DNA of 5,898 bases from an uncultured Mycoplasmatota bacterium (GTDB lineage: Bacteria > Bacillota_I > Bacilli_A > RF39 > UBA660). Below, in pieces: positions 1 to 5,776 of this stretch. Within the stretch, counting starts at the first letter, position 1. Every line of letters starts with the position of its first letter. The stretch spans positions 1 to 5,898 of the forward strand of contig CAMUBM010000055.1 in NCBI GenBank assembly GCA_947087145.1. The letters run 5' to 3'. The translations under genes were made by a program, and so were the position numbers. The notes beneath the pieces were generated by a model. It was not told where the DNA came from, ran no database searches, and worked only from the letters and a program-made list of their open reading frames with translations.

Positions 1-212
1 ACAAGTGTAGGAATACTCATAACTCCAAATTCACGAGCTAATTCTTGATGCATATCCGTATTTACCTTTATAACATTTATATCTTGCATTCCTTCAAGAA
101 CTGACCCCATCATTTTACAAGGTCCACACCAATCAGCATAAAAGTCGACGATATGGACTCCACTTTTTACAAGTTCTTTTAAATTTTCATTTGCTTCTAA
201 ATGTTTAATCAT
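1..212 (-). CDS. trxA: Thioredoxin (partial, C-terminal part beyond the left edge)
   Basis: This is a cytoplasmic dithiol-disulfide oxidoreductase, normally kept reduced by thioredoxin reductase and serving ribonucleotide reductase and general disulfide reduction. Seventy complete codons are visible. The active site WCGPCK is at residues 28-33 (Cys29 and Cys32), preceded by the usual VDFYAD strand, and the cis-proline loop SIPTL ends with Pro68 in place. Family members are about 100-110 residues, so roughly the last third is missing because the window ends, not because the gene is broken. The start ATG (212-210) overlaps the cvpA stop TGA in an ATGA arrangement. An AGGAGAG Shine-Dalgarno lies inside the cvpA coding end (219-225), six bases upstream, so translation is probably coupled to cvpA. 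No separate promoter is visible. Family identity is very secure; the symbol trxA is by similarity, since thioredoxin paralogues exist. Confidence 0.95.
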   Translation of the reverse strand, partial: MIKHLEANENLKELVKSGVHIVDFYADWCGPCKMMGSVLEGMQDINVIKVNTDMHQELAREFGVMSIPTL

Positions 213-922
213 TTTTTACTCTCCTTTTCATATTTTTTCACAATGCTATCTGCATCTTTTATCTTTAATTTTCCTTTTTCTAAAAGTTTATTCGCATTTT
301 CAACACTTAATACGTTGTACTTAAGTAGGACATCAAGCCCATCTTGATTTAATTTTTCCTTATCCTGTGAATTTTGATAATTCTTATTCAATGTAACCAC
401 TTCTTTTACTCCGTTATATGTATCTTCCATAACATGACTCACAAATGGAGTATGGCTTAAAATAAAGTCTGCCATTTTACTATCTGTAATCAAACTGCTA
501 TGGACATTAAATTGGGCCAAAGCAAATAAAACAGCAAAGATAAATATATACATTTCAAAGAAACCTAAAATAGCCCCCAAAATCTTAGAAGGAATACCCA
601 AAATAATGGTGAACTTAAGCAGCGTTTCAATAATTCCTGAGATTTTTATCACAATACGAAGGACAGTAGACAAAAGAGAAAAGACAATCAAGAAAGCAAT
701 TCCTTCATAAATCAAAATGTTAACTACTGCAATTCCTACATTAAAAAATGGCAAGTAAGTATACAAAAATACCGACAATGGGTTTTTCAGAGTAAACGAT
801 AAAACTAAAACCAAAATAGTCCCTACAAAAGAAACAACACTCTTAATAACCCCTTTCTTAAAACCAATAACTGCTCCCATTAGCAAAAACAATAAAATAA
901 TAACATCAATGATATTCTGCAT
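209..922 (-). CDS. cvpA: CvpA-family integral membrane protein
   Basis: A 237-residue multi-pass membrane protein. The N-terminus has the CvpA pattern: a first hydrophobic segment (about residues 4-20), a GxxxGFxxG-type turn (GAVIGFKKG, 16-24), a second segment (about 26-45), a third (about 62-88), and a last hydrophobic stretch (about 104-137) led by GIPSKILGAILGF. CvpA was named for colicin V production in E. coli; its role in Bacillota is poorly defined, so no function is claimed beyond membrane location. Typical CvpA proteins are about 160-180 residues. This one carries an extra charged, probably helical and cytoplasmic tail from about residue 140, rich in Lys, Asn and Asp. The longest frame starts at 928, but its ATG is only one base from the AGGAG at 930-934; the ATG at 922 has seven-base spacing and is preferred. 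It is followed directly by trxA with a 4-base overlap, and is divergent from rnhC, its neighbour in many Bacilli. Confidence 0.85.
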   Translation of the reverse strand: MQNIIDVIILLFLLMGAVIGFKKGVIKSVVSFVGTILVLVLSFTLKNPLSVFLYTYLPFFNVGIAVVNILIYEGIAFLIVFSLLSTVLRIVIKISGIIETLLKFTIILGIPSKILGAILGFFEMYIFIFAVLFALAQFNVHSSLITDSKMADFILSHTPFVSHVMEDTYNGVKEVVTLNKNYQNSQDKEKLNQDGLDVLLKYNVLSVENANKLLEKGKLKIKDADSIVKKYEKESKK

Positions 923-929
923 AAACATT

Positions 930-934
930 CTCCT
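930..934 (-). promoter_or_regulatory. Shine-Dalgarno of cvpA, decides the start
   Basis: AGGAG on the minus strand. It leaves one base before the ATG at 928 but seven bases before the ATG at 922, so translation almost certainly begins at 922. Confidence 0.8.
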
Positions 935-945
935 AACTTAATTTA

Positions 946-974
946 ATTATAGTTGATTTTCTAAAAAAAAGAAA
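946..974 (-). promoter_or_regulatory. Promoter of cvpA-trxA (sigma-A type)
   Basis: A perfect TATAAT -10 box lies at 946-951 on the minus strand. Seventeen bases upstream is TTTCTT (969-974), a poor -35 match, set in a T-rich tract. Transcription would start near 939-940, giving a leader of less than 20 bases before the ATG at 922. The -10-to-Shine-Dalgarno segment is nearly identical to that of holA. The -10 is convincing; the -35 is an inference. Confidence 0.6.
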
Positions 975-1024
975 GAATTTCTTCTAAAAACAGACATTCC
1001 CTTACTTATTGTATCTTTCTTTCA

Positions 1025-1053
1025 TAGACTTTATGCTTACAATTTGTTAAAAT
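1025..1053 (+). promoter_or_regulatory. Promoter of rnhC (extended -10)
   Basis: TAGACT (1025-1030, four of six matches to TTGACA), a 17-base spacer, and an extended -10 TGTTAAAAT (1045-1053, with TAAAAT at 1048-1053). The predicted transcription start near 1060 leaves only about 12 bases before the ATG at 1072. It faces away from the cvpA promoter; the two -35 elements are about 50 bp apart. Confidence 0.6.
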
Positions 1054-1059
1054 AACCTT

Positions 1060-1066
1060 GAGGTGA
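1060..1066 (+). promoter_or_regulatory. Shine-Dalgarno of rnhC, decides the start
   Basis: GAGGTGA, complementary to the 16S rRNA anti-Shine-Dalgarno, sits five bases before the ATG at 1072. The GTG at 1063-1065 that opens the longest frame is part of this site, so it cannot be the real start. Confidence 0.85.
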
Positions 1067-1071
1067 AAACA

Positions 1072-2013
1072 ATGACCATAGTTTTTAAAGTAAGTGAAAA
1101 CGTACGTGAAAAAATGATTGCATATTATAAAGATGCCAAGAGAGAAAAAACTCCTCCTTATGCCGTATTCCAAGCTGATGAAGCAGACACCATTATTACA
1201 CTTTATGAAAGTGGCAAAGCCATGTTTCAAGGAGTAAGTGCTGATATAGATGCCAATATTTGGGTGGATATGGAGAAAAAATTAAACAATCGTACTATTG
1301 ATATCAACGAACCCAAAAAAGAAAAAGAAAAATACAAAGAAGAATTAAATTACTTTTACAGTATGCCAACCATTGGTTCAGACGAAGTAGGAACAGGAGA
1401 CTACTTTGGCCCTATTGTAGTGACAGCTACTTTTGTAGATAAAACTAAGATTGATTTTATTAATGACTTAGGTGTAAAAGACTCAAAAAAACTAACCGAC
1501 GATAAAATTTTAAAAATTGCACCACTGCTTATCAAAGAAATTCCCTATGTCACATACACTTTAAATAACAAAGAATACAATACGTACCAAAACAAAGGAT
1601 ACAACATGAATAAAATCAAGGCCATATTACACAACAAAGTTTTATATAGCCTAACCCATAAAGAAGAAAAATATCCCTACTCTAAAATTGTAGTAGACCA
1701 ATTTGTCTACCCTAGAAAATATTTTGAACACATTCTAGAAGCCAAAGAAAAGGTAACAGATATTACTTTTACAACCAAAGCTGAAAGCAAATGTGCGAGT
1801 GTTGCTGCAGCAAGTGTAATCAGTAGATATATCTTCTTAATGAAGATGGACGAACTTACAAAAGAACTAGGAATAGATATTCCAAAAGGGGCGAATGCTA
1901 TCGTTGACCAAGTAGGAAAAGAGATTGTAACAAAATATGGTTTTAATAAATTAAATGAAATTGCCAAACTTAATTTTAAAAATACAGACAAAATAAAAGA
2001 AGCTTTAAGGTAA
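1072..2013 (+). CDS. rnhC: Ribonuclease HIII
   Basis: A 313-residue endoribonuclease that cleaves the RNA strand of RNA-DNA hybrids such as R-loops; it is cytoplasmic and Mg2+ or Mn2+ dependent. The length equals the 313 residues of B. subtilis RnhC. Residues 1 to about 80 form the N-terminal TBP-like substrate-binding domain that distinguishes HIII from HII (AVFQAD at 31-36, SGKAMFQG at 47-54). A short lysine/glutamate-rich linker (81-92) precedes the catalytic domain. Visible motifs are GSDEVGTGDYFGP (102-114, catalytic Asp104 and Glu105), DSKKLTD (137-143), VVDQF (207-211, catalytic Asp209), and KAES followed by VAAASVISR (236-252), where Glu238 is the likely fourth acidic residue of the DEDE set. 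Nothing looks damaged. The ATG start is set by the GAGGTGA site. The gene has its own promoter and ends in a hairpin terminator, so it is monocistronic and convergent with holA 18 bp away. Confidence 0.95.
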   Translation: MTIVFKVSENVREKMIAYYKDAKREKTPPYAVFQADEADTIITLYESGKAMFQGVSADIDANIWVDMEKKLNNRTIDINEPKKEKEKYKEELNYFYSMPTIGSDEVGTGDYFGPIVVTATFVDKTKIDFINDLGVKDSKKLTDDKILKIAPLLIKEIPYVTYTLNNKEYNTYQNKGYNMNKIKAILHNKVLYSLTHKEEKYPYSKIVVDQFVYPRKYFEHILEAKEKVTDITFTTKAESKCASVAAASVISRYIFLMKMDELTKELGIDIPKGANAIVDQVGKEIVTKYGFNKLNEIAKLNFKNTDKIKEALR

Positions 2014-2033
2014 ATCTTAGAACTTCTTTTTTT
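1995..2033. terminator. Bidirectional terminator between convergent rnhC and holA
   Basis: Arms AAAAGAAG (1995-2002) and CTTCTTTT (2023-2030) pair perfectly. After one C-A mismatch, six further pairs form (2004-2009 with 2016-2021, one of them G-U), closing a six-base loop GTAAAT (2010-2015). On the plus strand the T-run reaches 2033; on the minus strand the hairpin is followed by TTTTATTTT. The 5' arm lies inside the last codons of rnhC and the loop contains its TAA stop. Confidence 0.75.
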
Positions 2034-2964
2034 ATACAAGAGTAAGCAAAAAAGTTTTTAAAGCCAAAAATCGATCTATCTTCCCACTTTTAATCTCATA
2101 ATCCAACTCTGCAAGTTGTTTTAAATAAACCGCTAAATCATTAACATAATAAGAAGAACTAGCCCGTAAACTCTTTTCTACTTGCCAATCTTGTAACCCT
2201 AAATGTTTAGAAATACTTTGTATAGGATAACCCCTACTTCGAAGTAACATAGAACTATATAAAATACGATATTCCCTTGCAAGCAACATCAAAAGTGTAA
2301 TCGGCTCTACTTTTAAAATGTACAAGTCTTCTAACAAAGAAACAGCTCTTTTTAAATCTTTTGCAACCACTGCCTCAACAAAACGAAAATGGTTGTCTTC
2401 CATAGATTTAGAAACAATTTCTTTCACATCAGAAAAAGCAATCGTCTGGGATTCTCCATAATACAGAAACAATTTGTTTGCTTCATTATAAATGAGGTCA
2501 TAATTACTTCCACAAGCATTTACTATATATTGAATAACTTCTGTGCTAATCTTATACTTCTTAGAAAAAAACAAATCACGTACTTTACTCACTAAATCAT
2601 TTGTTTTTAAATTCCCCACAGAAATAATTTTATTTTTCTCACTAAATTTTTTCGTTACTTTCTTTCGAGCATCTATTTTTTCATAACTTGTAAAAATAAC
2701 AGTAGTTAATGGATTGGGTTGCTCCATATAATTTAAAAATGCCTCTATTTCTTCTTCATTCGTCTTTGCACTTGTAAAAAAAGAAGCATTTTTTACAAGT
2801 AATATCTTTTTTTCTTCAAACAAAGAAACATATCCCGCTTCTACCAAAACATCCGTTAAAGAAACACTATATAAATCTAACGTCACTACATTTGTTTCTT
2901 CTTTTACGATTTTTTGAATTTCTTCCTCTATCAAACGAAAACTATCTCCATATATCAAATACAT
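2032..2964 (-). CDS. holA: DNA polymerase III delta subunit (clamp loader)
   Basis: A 310-residue subunit of the replicative clamp loader that opens the beta sliding clamp for loading onto primed DNA. The N-terminal YLIYGDSFRLIEEEI (2-16) is the usual delta opening. VSLFEEKKILLVKN (46-59) matches the clamp-opening wedge region; Leu48-Phe49 correspond to the Leu-Phe pair that inserts into beta in E. coli delta. The C-terminal helical collar domain shows PITLLMLLAREYRILYS (221-237) and LDYEIKSGKIDRFLALKTF (287-305), typical of HolA. Length is normal (family about 310-345). The longest frame begins at 2982, but AGGAG at 2973-2977 stands eight bases before the ATG at 2964, and the predicted transcription start falls at about 2982, so 2964 is chosen. 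As in many Bacilli it follows comEC; here a terminator and its own promoter separate them. The frequently adjacent rpsT is absent; the convergent rnhC takes its place. Confidence 0.93.
   Translation of the reverse strand: MYLIYGDSFRLIEEEIQKIVKEETNVVTLDLYSVSLTDVLVEAGYVSLFEEKKILLVKNASFFTSAKTNEEEIEAFLNYMEQPNPLTTVIFTSYEKIDARKKVTKKFSEKNKIISVGNLKTNDLVSKVRDLFFSKKYKISTEVIQYIVNACGSNYDLIYNEANKLFLYYGESQTIAFSDVKEIVSKSMEDNHFRFVEAVVAKDLKRAVSLLEDLYILKVEPITLLMLLAREYRILYSSMLLRSRGYPIQSISKHLGLQDWQVEKSLRASSSYYVNDLAVYLKQLAELDYEIKSGKIDRFLALKTFLLTLV
2770..2800. repeat. Perfect 12-bp inverted repeat inside holA
   Basis: ACTTGTAAAAAA (2770-2781) and TTTTTTACAAGT (2789-2800) are exact reverse complements separated by seven bases. 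They lie in codons for about residues 55-66 of the delta subunit. The arms contain the 11-mer ACTTGTAAAAA, which also occurs at 2686-2696 and, reversed, at 164-174. The structure is certain; any function is unknown. Confidence 0.8.
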
Positions 2965-2972
2965 AAAAAGAA

Positions 2973-2977
2973 CTCCT
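2973..2977 (-). promoter_or_regulatory. Shine-Dalgarno of holA, decides the start
   Basis: AGGAG on the minus strand lies eight bases upstream of the ATG at 2964. It is downstream of the ATG at 2982, so the longer version of the protein would have no ribosome binding site. Confidence 0.8.
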
Positions 2978-2988
2978 AACATAAATCA

Positions 2989-3017
2989 ATTATACTACAA
3001 AAAAATAAAAGAAGAAA
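2989..3017 (-). promoter_or_regulatory. Promoter of holA
   Basis: A perfect TATAAT lies at 2989-2994 on the minus strand, with TTTCTT (3012-3017) 17 bases upstream as a weak -35. The -35 candidate is the 3' arm of the comEC terminator and the spacer is its U-tract, so the two signals overlap. Predicted start near 2982. The sequence from the -10 to the Shine-Dalgarno matches the cvpA promoter region at 19 of 22 positions. Confidence 0.6.
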
Positions 3018-3036
3018 CTTTGCATAAAATTTCTTC
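2999..3036 (-). terminator. Rho-independent terminator of comEA-comEC
   Basis: On the minus strand GAAGAAA (3036-3030) pairs with TTTCTTC (3017-3011). One U-G pair and three U-A pairs extend the stem to 11 bp around a four-base loop, followed by TTTTATTTTTTT (3010-2999). It lies 34 bases after the comEC stop. Confidence 0.85.
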
Positions 3037-3047
3037 AATCTATCTAA

Positions 3048-3062
3048 ACACTACTGTAGTGT
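3048..3062. repeat. 15-bp palindrome just after comEC
   Basis: ACACTAC-T-GTAGTGT is a perfect 7+1+7 inverted repeat starting eight bases beyond the comEC stop. It lacks a T-tract, so it is not a terminator itself. It could be a DNA-binding protein site or a 3'-end RNA hairpin upstream of the terminator; the sequence does not decide. Confidence 0.6.
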
Positions 3063-3070
3063 ATTGTATT

Positions 3071-5089
3071 TTATGACAAAGTAGAAAATATGTGATACTC
3101 TCCTTTCTTATTTACTTTTACCTCTATTGTTCCACTTGTTTGTGTATTCCATATTTCTATACCTAGTTTTTCTAAATTTTCTATGGTTTCCTTAGATGGA
3201 TGACGATAACGATTTTTTCTCCCCGAGGAAATAATAGCATACCCAGGATTTACAACTTTTAAAAATTCCAAAGAAGAACTACTCTTAGAACCATGATGTC
3301 CCACTTTCAAAAAAGTACTTTCAAGTGCATACCTTTGCAATATATTTTTCTCAACGTTTTGAGAAGCATCGCCCATCATTAAAAAACAAGTTTTTGCAAT
3401 ACACCACCGAGACACCAAACTATTATCATTTTCATTATCATAGAGTTTCGTAAAATAAAAAGAATTCGAAAAATAAGAAGAAGTATACGCACTAACAATC
3501 GTGTATAGTTCTCTCAAACGTTTTTCATAAATGTTTTCTTCACCAAGATTTAGCATAACTTTTTGAAAAGGGATACTTTTTCCAATTTCCTCTGCATAAC
3601 CTAAATGGTCCAAATCTCCATGAGTTAGGAGTAACAAAGATATCTTTCGTACCCGAATACTTTTCAAAAAAGAAACAATATTTTGTGCTAACGAGAACTC
3701 TTTATTTCGAAGTTGAAAGTCTTCCTTGCTATAAGTCACCTCCCCTCCTGTATCTATCAAAATGACTTCTTTTCCTCTTGGAGCAACAAACAAAGTGGCA
3801 TCTCCCTGCCCTACATCCAAAAAATAAACATGATAACTTCCATCGAAAAAATTTTTATAATAACAAAAGAAAAGCAAGAAAAACAAAAATACAAAACATT
3901 TCTTCTGTTTGTAGCCAAAACCTACAAGAAGTAAACAATAGCATAAAAAGACTTCCAACAAACCAATCTTTCCAAATATCACGGGAAATGCAAGTTGGAA
4001 ACTCATTTGGTTCATAATCTCTAATATTTCAGTAAACCAATCAAAAATAGGCAACAAAAATGGAAACAGAAACGTAAGCAAGGCAAGTGGAAACACAAAT
4101 GTACTAATAAAAGGAACAAATAACATATTATTAACTACAGAAAACAAATTCACTTCATAGTTAATATACAAAGTAATCGGTAAGCCAAAGAGAAAAGTAA
4201 TTAAACTCACCAAAACAATTTGCTTAAATTTTCCTTTATTACGAAGAAAATTATGACAAAATAACAAAGAAAATGTCACAACAAAAGTATACCAAAAACC
4301 AACATTATAAATAGAAAATGGTTCTAAAAACAAAAGTAAAAAAGCCGTTAGAAAAAGAATCTTTATACTTGATAAGGATAAATTCCACTTCTTATTACAA
4401 TCCATTAGGAATAAAAATACAATAGCACGCAAGAAAGAAACCGAACATCCTGTCAAAAAAAGATAAAAGAGTAAAAAGGAATAAATCCATATTTTCTTTC
4501 GTTTGCACTTAGAAAAAGCTTTCGACAACACCAAGTACACAAGTGACAAATGCATACCAGACAAAGCAAACAAATGACTAACTCCATTTGTAACAATTCT
4601 TTGATAAAATTCTGCATTCATGAGGGTTTTATCTCCCAAAACAAATGCAGCAATATAAGGATTATTCTCAACTTTTTGCAATCGTTTCAAAAAACTATTT
4701 TTTACAGAAGAAAAAAAATCGATTGGAACATCTAAAATTTCTATCTTTGTAACCATAAAAGTAAAATAAACTCTTTGATGATACAAATAAGCTTTATAAT
4801 CAAATGTATTCGGTATCGTATTCGAAAAAACCTCACTCTTTTCTCCCACTAAACGCAAATGCAAACCAATTTTTAAATGGTTTTCCAAATACTCTTTTTC
4901 CTCTTTGTTTCTTATATAATAAGTAGCAACAATCTTTTCTCTTTGTTTTAATTCCATAGAAAGTTTATCCCCATCGATTGTAAAAGAAACAAGTTTAGCC
5001 TCCAAGATTTTTATCTTCGCATCTATTTTTGTTTCATAATGAACCACTTTTGTAAAGAAAAAAACATACAAGCATACCAAAAGAAACAA
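3071..5089 (-). CDS. comEC: ComEC/Rec2 competence DNA channel with metallo-beta-lactamase domain
   Basis: This is the inner-membrane channel that carries single-stranded DNA into the cytoplasm during natural transformation. From the TTG at 5089 it has 672 residues. A first membrane segment is followed by a soluble domain (about 17-120) and the polytopic competence domain (about 145-412), marked by HLFALSGMHLSL (172-183) and FLRAIVF (219-225) with about eight to ten hydrophobic segments. A C-terminal metallo-beta-lactamase-like domain follows (about 418-672). Its motifs look intact: FLDVGQGDA (423-431), DTGG (446-449), THGDLDH (489-495), GDAS (573-576), KVGHHGS (595-601) and YRHPS (628-632), consistent with the proposed nuclease that degrades the non-transported strand. 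The start is uncertain: there is no ATG or GTG near it, the TTG has no Shine-Dalgarno and cuts into the first membrane helix, and the frame stays open upstream to 5149 inside comEA. It lies 16 bp after comEA, presumably co-transcribed; comEB is missing between them. Confidence 0.93.
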   Translation of the reverse strand: MFLLVCLYVFFFTKVVHYETKIDAKIKILEAKLVSFTIDGDKLSMELKQREKIVATYYIRNKEEKEYLENHLKIGLHLRLVGEKSEVFSNTIPNTFDYKAYLYHQRVYFTFMVTKIEILDVPIDFFSSVKNSFLKRLQKVENNPYIAAFVLGDKTLMNAEFYQRIVTNGVSHLFALSGMHLSLVYLVLSKAFSKCKRKKIWIYSFLLFYLFLTGCSVSFLRAIVFLFLMDCNKKWNLSLSSIKILFLTAFLLLFLEPFSIYNVGFWYTFVVTFSLLFCHNFLRNKGKFKQIVLVSLITFLFGLPITLYINYEVNLFSVVNNMLFVPFISTFVFPLALLTFLFPFLLPIFDWFTEILEIMNQMSFQLAFPVIFGKIGLLEVFLCYCLLLVGFGYKQKKCFVFLFFLLFFCYYKNFFDGSYHVYFLDVGQGDATLFVAPRGKEVILIDTGGEVTYSKEDFQLRNKEFSLAQNIVSFLKSIRVRKISLLLLTHGDLDHLGYAEEIGKSIPFQKVMLNLGEENIYEKRLRELYTIVSAYTSSYFSNSFYFTKLYDNENDNSLVSRWCIAKTCFLMMGDASQNVEKNILQRYALESTFLKVGHHGSKSSSSLEFLKVVNPGYAIISSGRKNRYRHPSKETIENLEKLGIEIWNTQTSGTIEVKVNKKGEYHIFSTLS

Positions 5090-5105
5090 AAGAAAGAAAA
5101 ATAAA

Positions 5106-5762
5106 TTAGAGGATAATAAAATCTTTAATCTTTTCGTAAATAGATTCTCCTATACCAGAAACTTGCATAAGTTCTGCAATTTCTGTAAAAGGTTTTTCCT
5201 TGCGATATTCTATAATTGCAAGTGCTTTTGCTTCTCCAATACCATTCAAAGTCATTAACTCTTCTTTAGAAGCTTTATTCAAAGATACTTTTGTATTAGA
5301 AACAATACTACTATTTCCACTACTACTTGTAGAAGAATTACTTTGTCCATTAGAATTTGTAGCAGCACTAAGACTCTTTTTCAATTCCGCTTTAGAAAGC
5401 ACAACAATCATATCTTCATTATAAAGTCTTTTACTTAAATTAATATTCTCTGTAGTTCCACCACTTTTAAGACCACCTGCAAGTGCTACCAAATCATTAA
5501 CAATCGTACCACTTTCTACCTCATAAACACCAGGTTTTTTCACATAACCTTTAATATCTACCCTGATAGTCTCTTTCTTTTCTACTTCTTCTGGTACAAC
5601 AGCAATTTCCTCTACTTTTGGGCATTCCTCACAAATAACAGGATCAGTCTCTTCTTGAAAAAACAAAAAATAACCAAGTGTTCCCATATTCGTAAGAACC
5701 AAAATTCCTATTAGAATAAAATAGACGATTGGACTAGACAAATAGCGTTTGAAATATTCCAT
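5106..5762 (-). CDS. comEA: ComEA competence DNA receptor
   Basis: A 218-residue membrane-anchored, double-stranded-DNA-binding protein that retains incoming DNA outside the membrane and passes it to ComEC. A short basic N-terminus precedes one membrane anchor (about 12-35). An acidic stretch with a CEEC motif (Cys44, Cys47) follows, then an SLBB beta-grasp domain (about 66-123; VDIKGYVKKPGVYEV at 68-82, LAGGL at 94-98) and a flexible Ser/Asn/Gly-rich linker (about 130-157). The C-terminus is a helix-hairpin-helix DNA-binding domain (160-218) with LNGIGEAKA (172-180) and VSGIGE (201-206). Size and domain order match B. subtilis ComEA (about 205 residues). The ATG at 5762 has a near-ideal GGAGGTGAT site. 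It is the first gene of the comEA-comEC unit. Natural competence would also need comG pilus, comFA and dprA genes, which are not in this window, so transformability is only inferred. Confidence 0.95.
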   Translation of the reverse strand: MEYFKRYLSSPIVYFILIGILVLTNMGTLGYFLFFQEETDPVICEECPKVEEIAVVPEEVEKKETIRVDIKGYVKKPGVYEVESGTIVNDLVALAGGLKSGGTTENINLSKRLYNEDMIVVLSKAELKKSLSAATNSNGQSNSSTSSSGNSSIVSNTKVSLNKASKEELMTLNGIGEAKALAIIEYRKEKPFTEIAELMQVSGIGESIYEKIKDFIIL

Positions 5763-5767
5763 TTTTT

Positions 5768-5776
5768 ATCACCTCC
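5768..5776 (-). promoter_or_regulatory. Strong Shine-Dalgarno of comEA
   Basis: GGAGGTGAT, a full-length complement to the anti-Shine-Dalgarno sequence, five bases before the ATG at 5762. It is the strongest ribosome binding site in the window and fixes the start. Confidence 0.9.

Noticed and set aside
197..211. Possible use of the mycoplasma code (TGA = Trp), since cvpA ends in TGA
   Set aside because: All visible tryptophans are TGG and no gene has an internal TGA. Reading through this TGA would add only four codons before TAG, and the ATGA overlap with trxA is a classic coupled junction.
1006..1230. 74-codon minus-strand open frame overlapping the rnhC start
   Set aside because: It is antisense to the rnhC promoter and N-terminal coding region, has no recognisable motif and no good ribosome binding site.
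1707..2039. 110-codon minus-strand open frame opposite the 3' half of rnhC
   Set aside because: It is a mirror of the well-conserved rnhC catalytic domain; the composition is that of an antisense shadow.
2389..2595. 68-codon plus-strand open frame inside holA
   Set aside because: It lies entirely antisense to holA and shows no protein-like features.
3713..4017. Two overlapping plus-strand open frames (73 and 79 codons) inside comEC
   Set aside because: Both are antisense to intact ComEC domains and have no family resemblance.
4550..5424. Plus-strand open frames at 4550-4735 and 5200-5424
   Set aside because: They are antisense to comEC and comEA respectively; no independent coding evidence.
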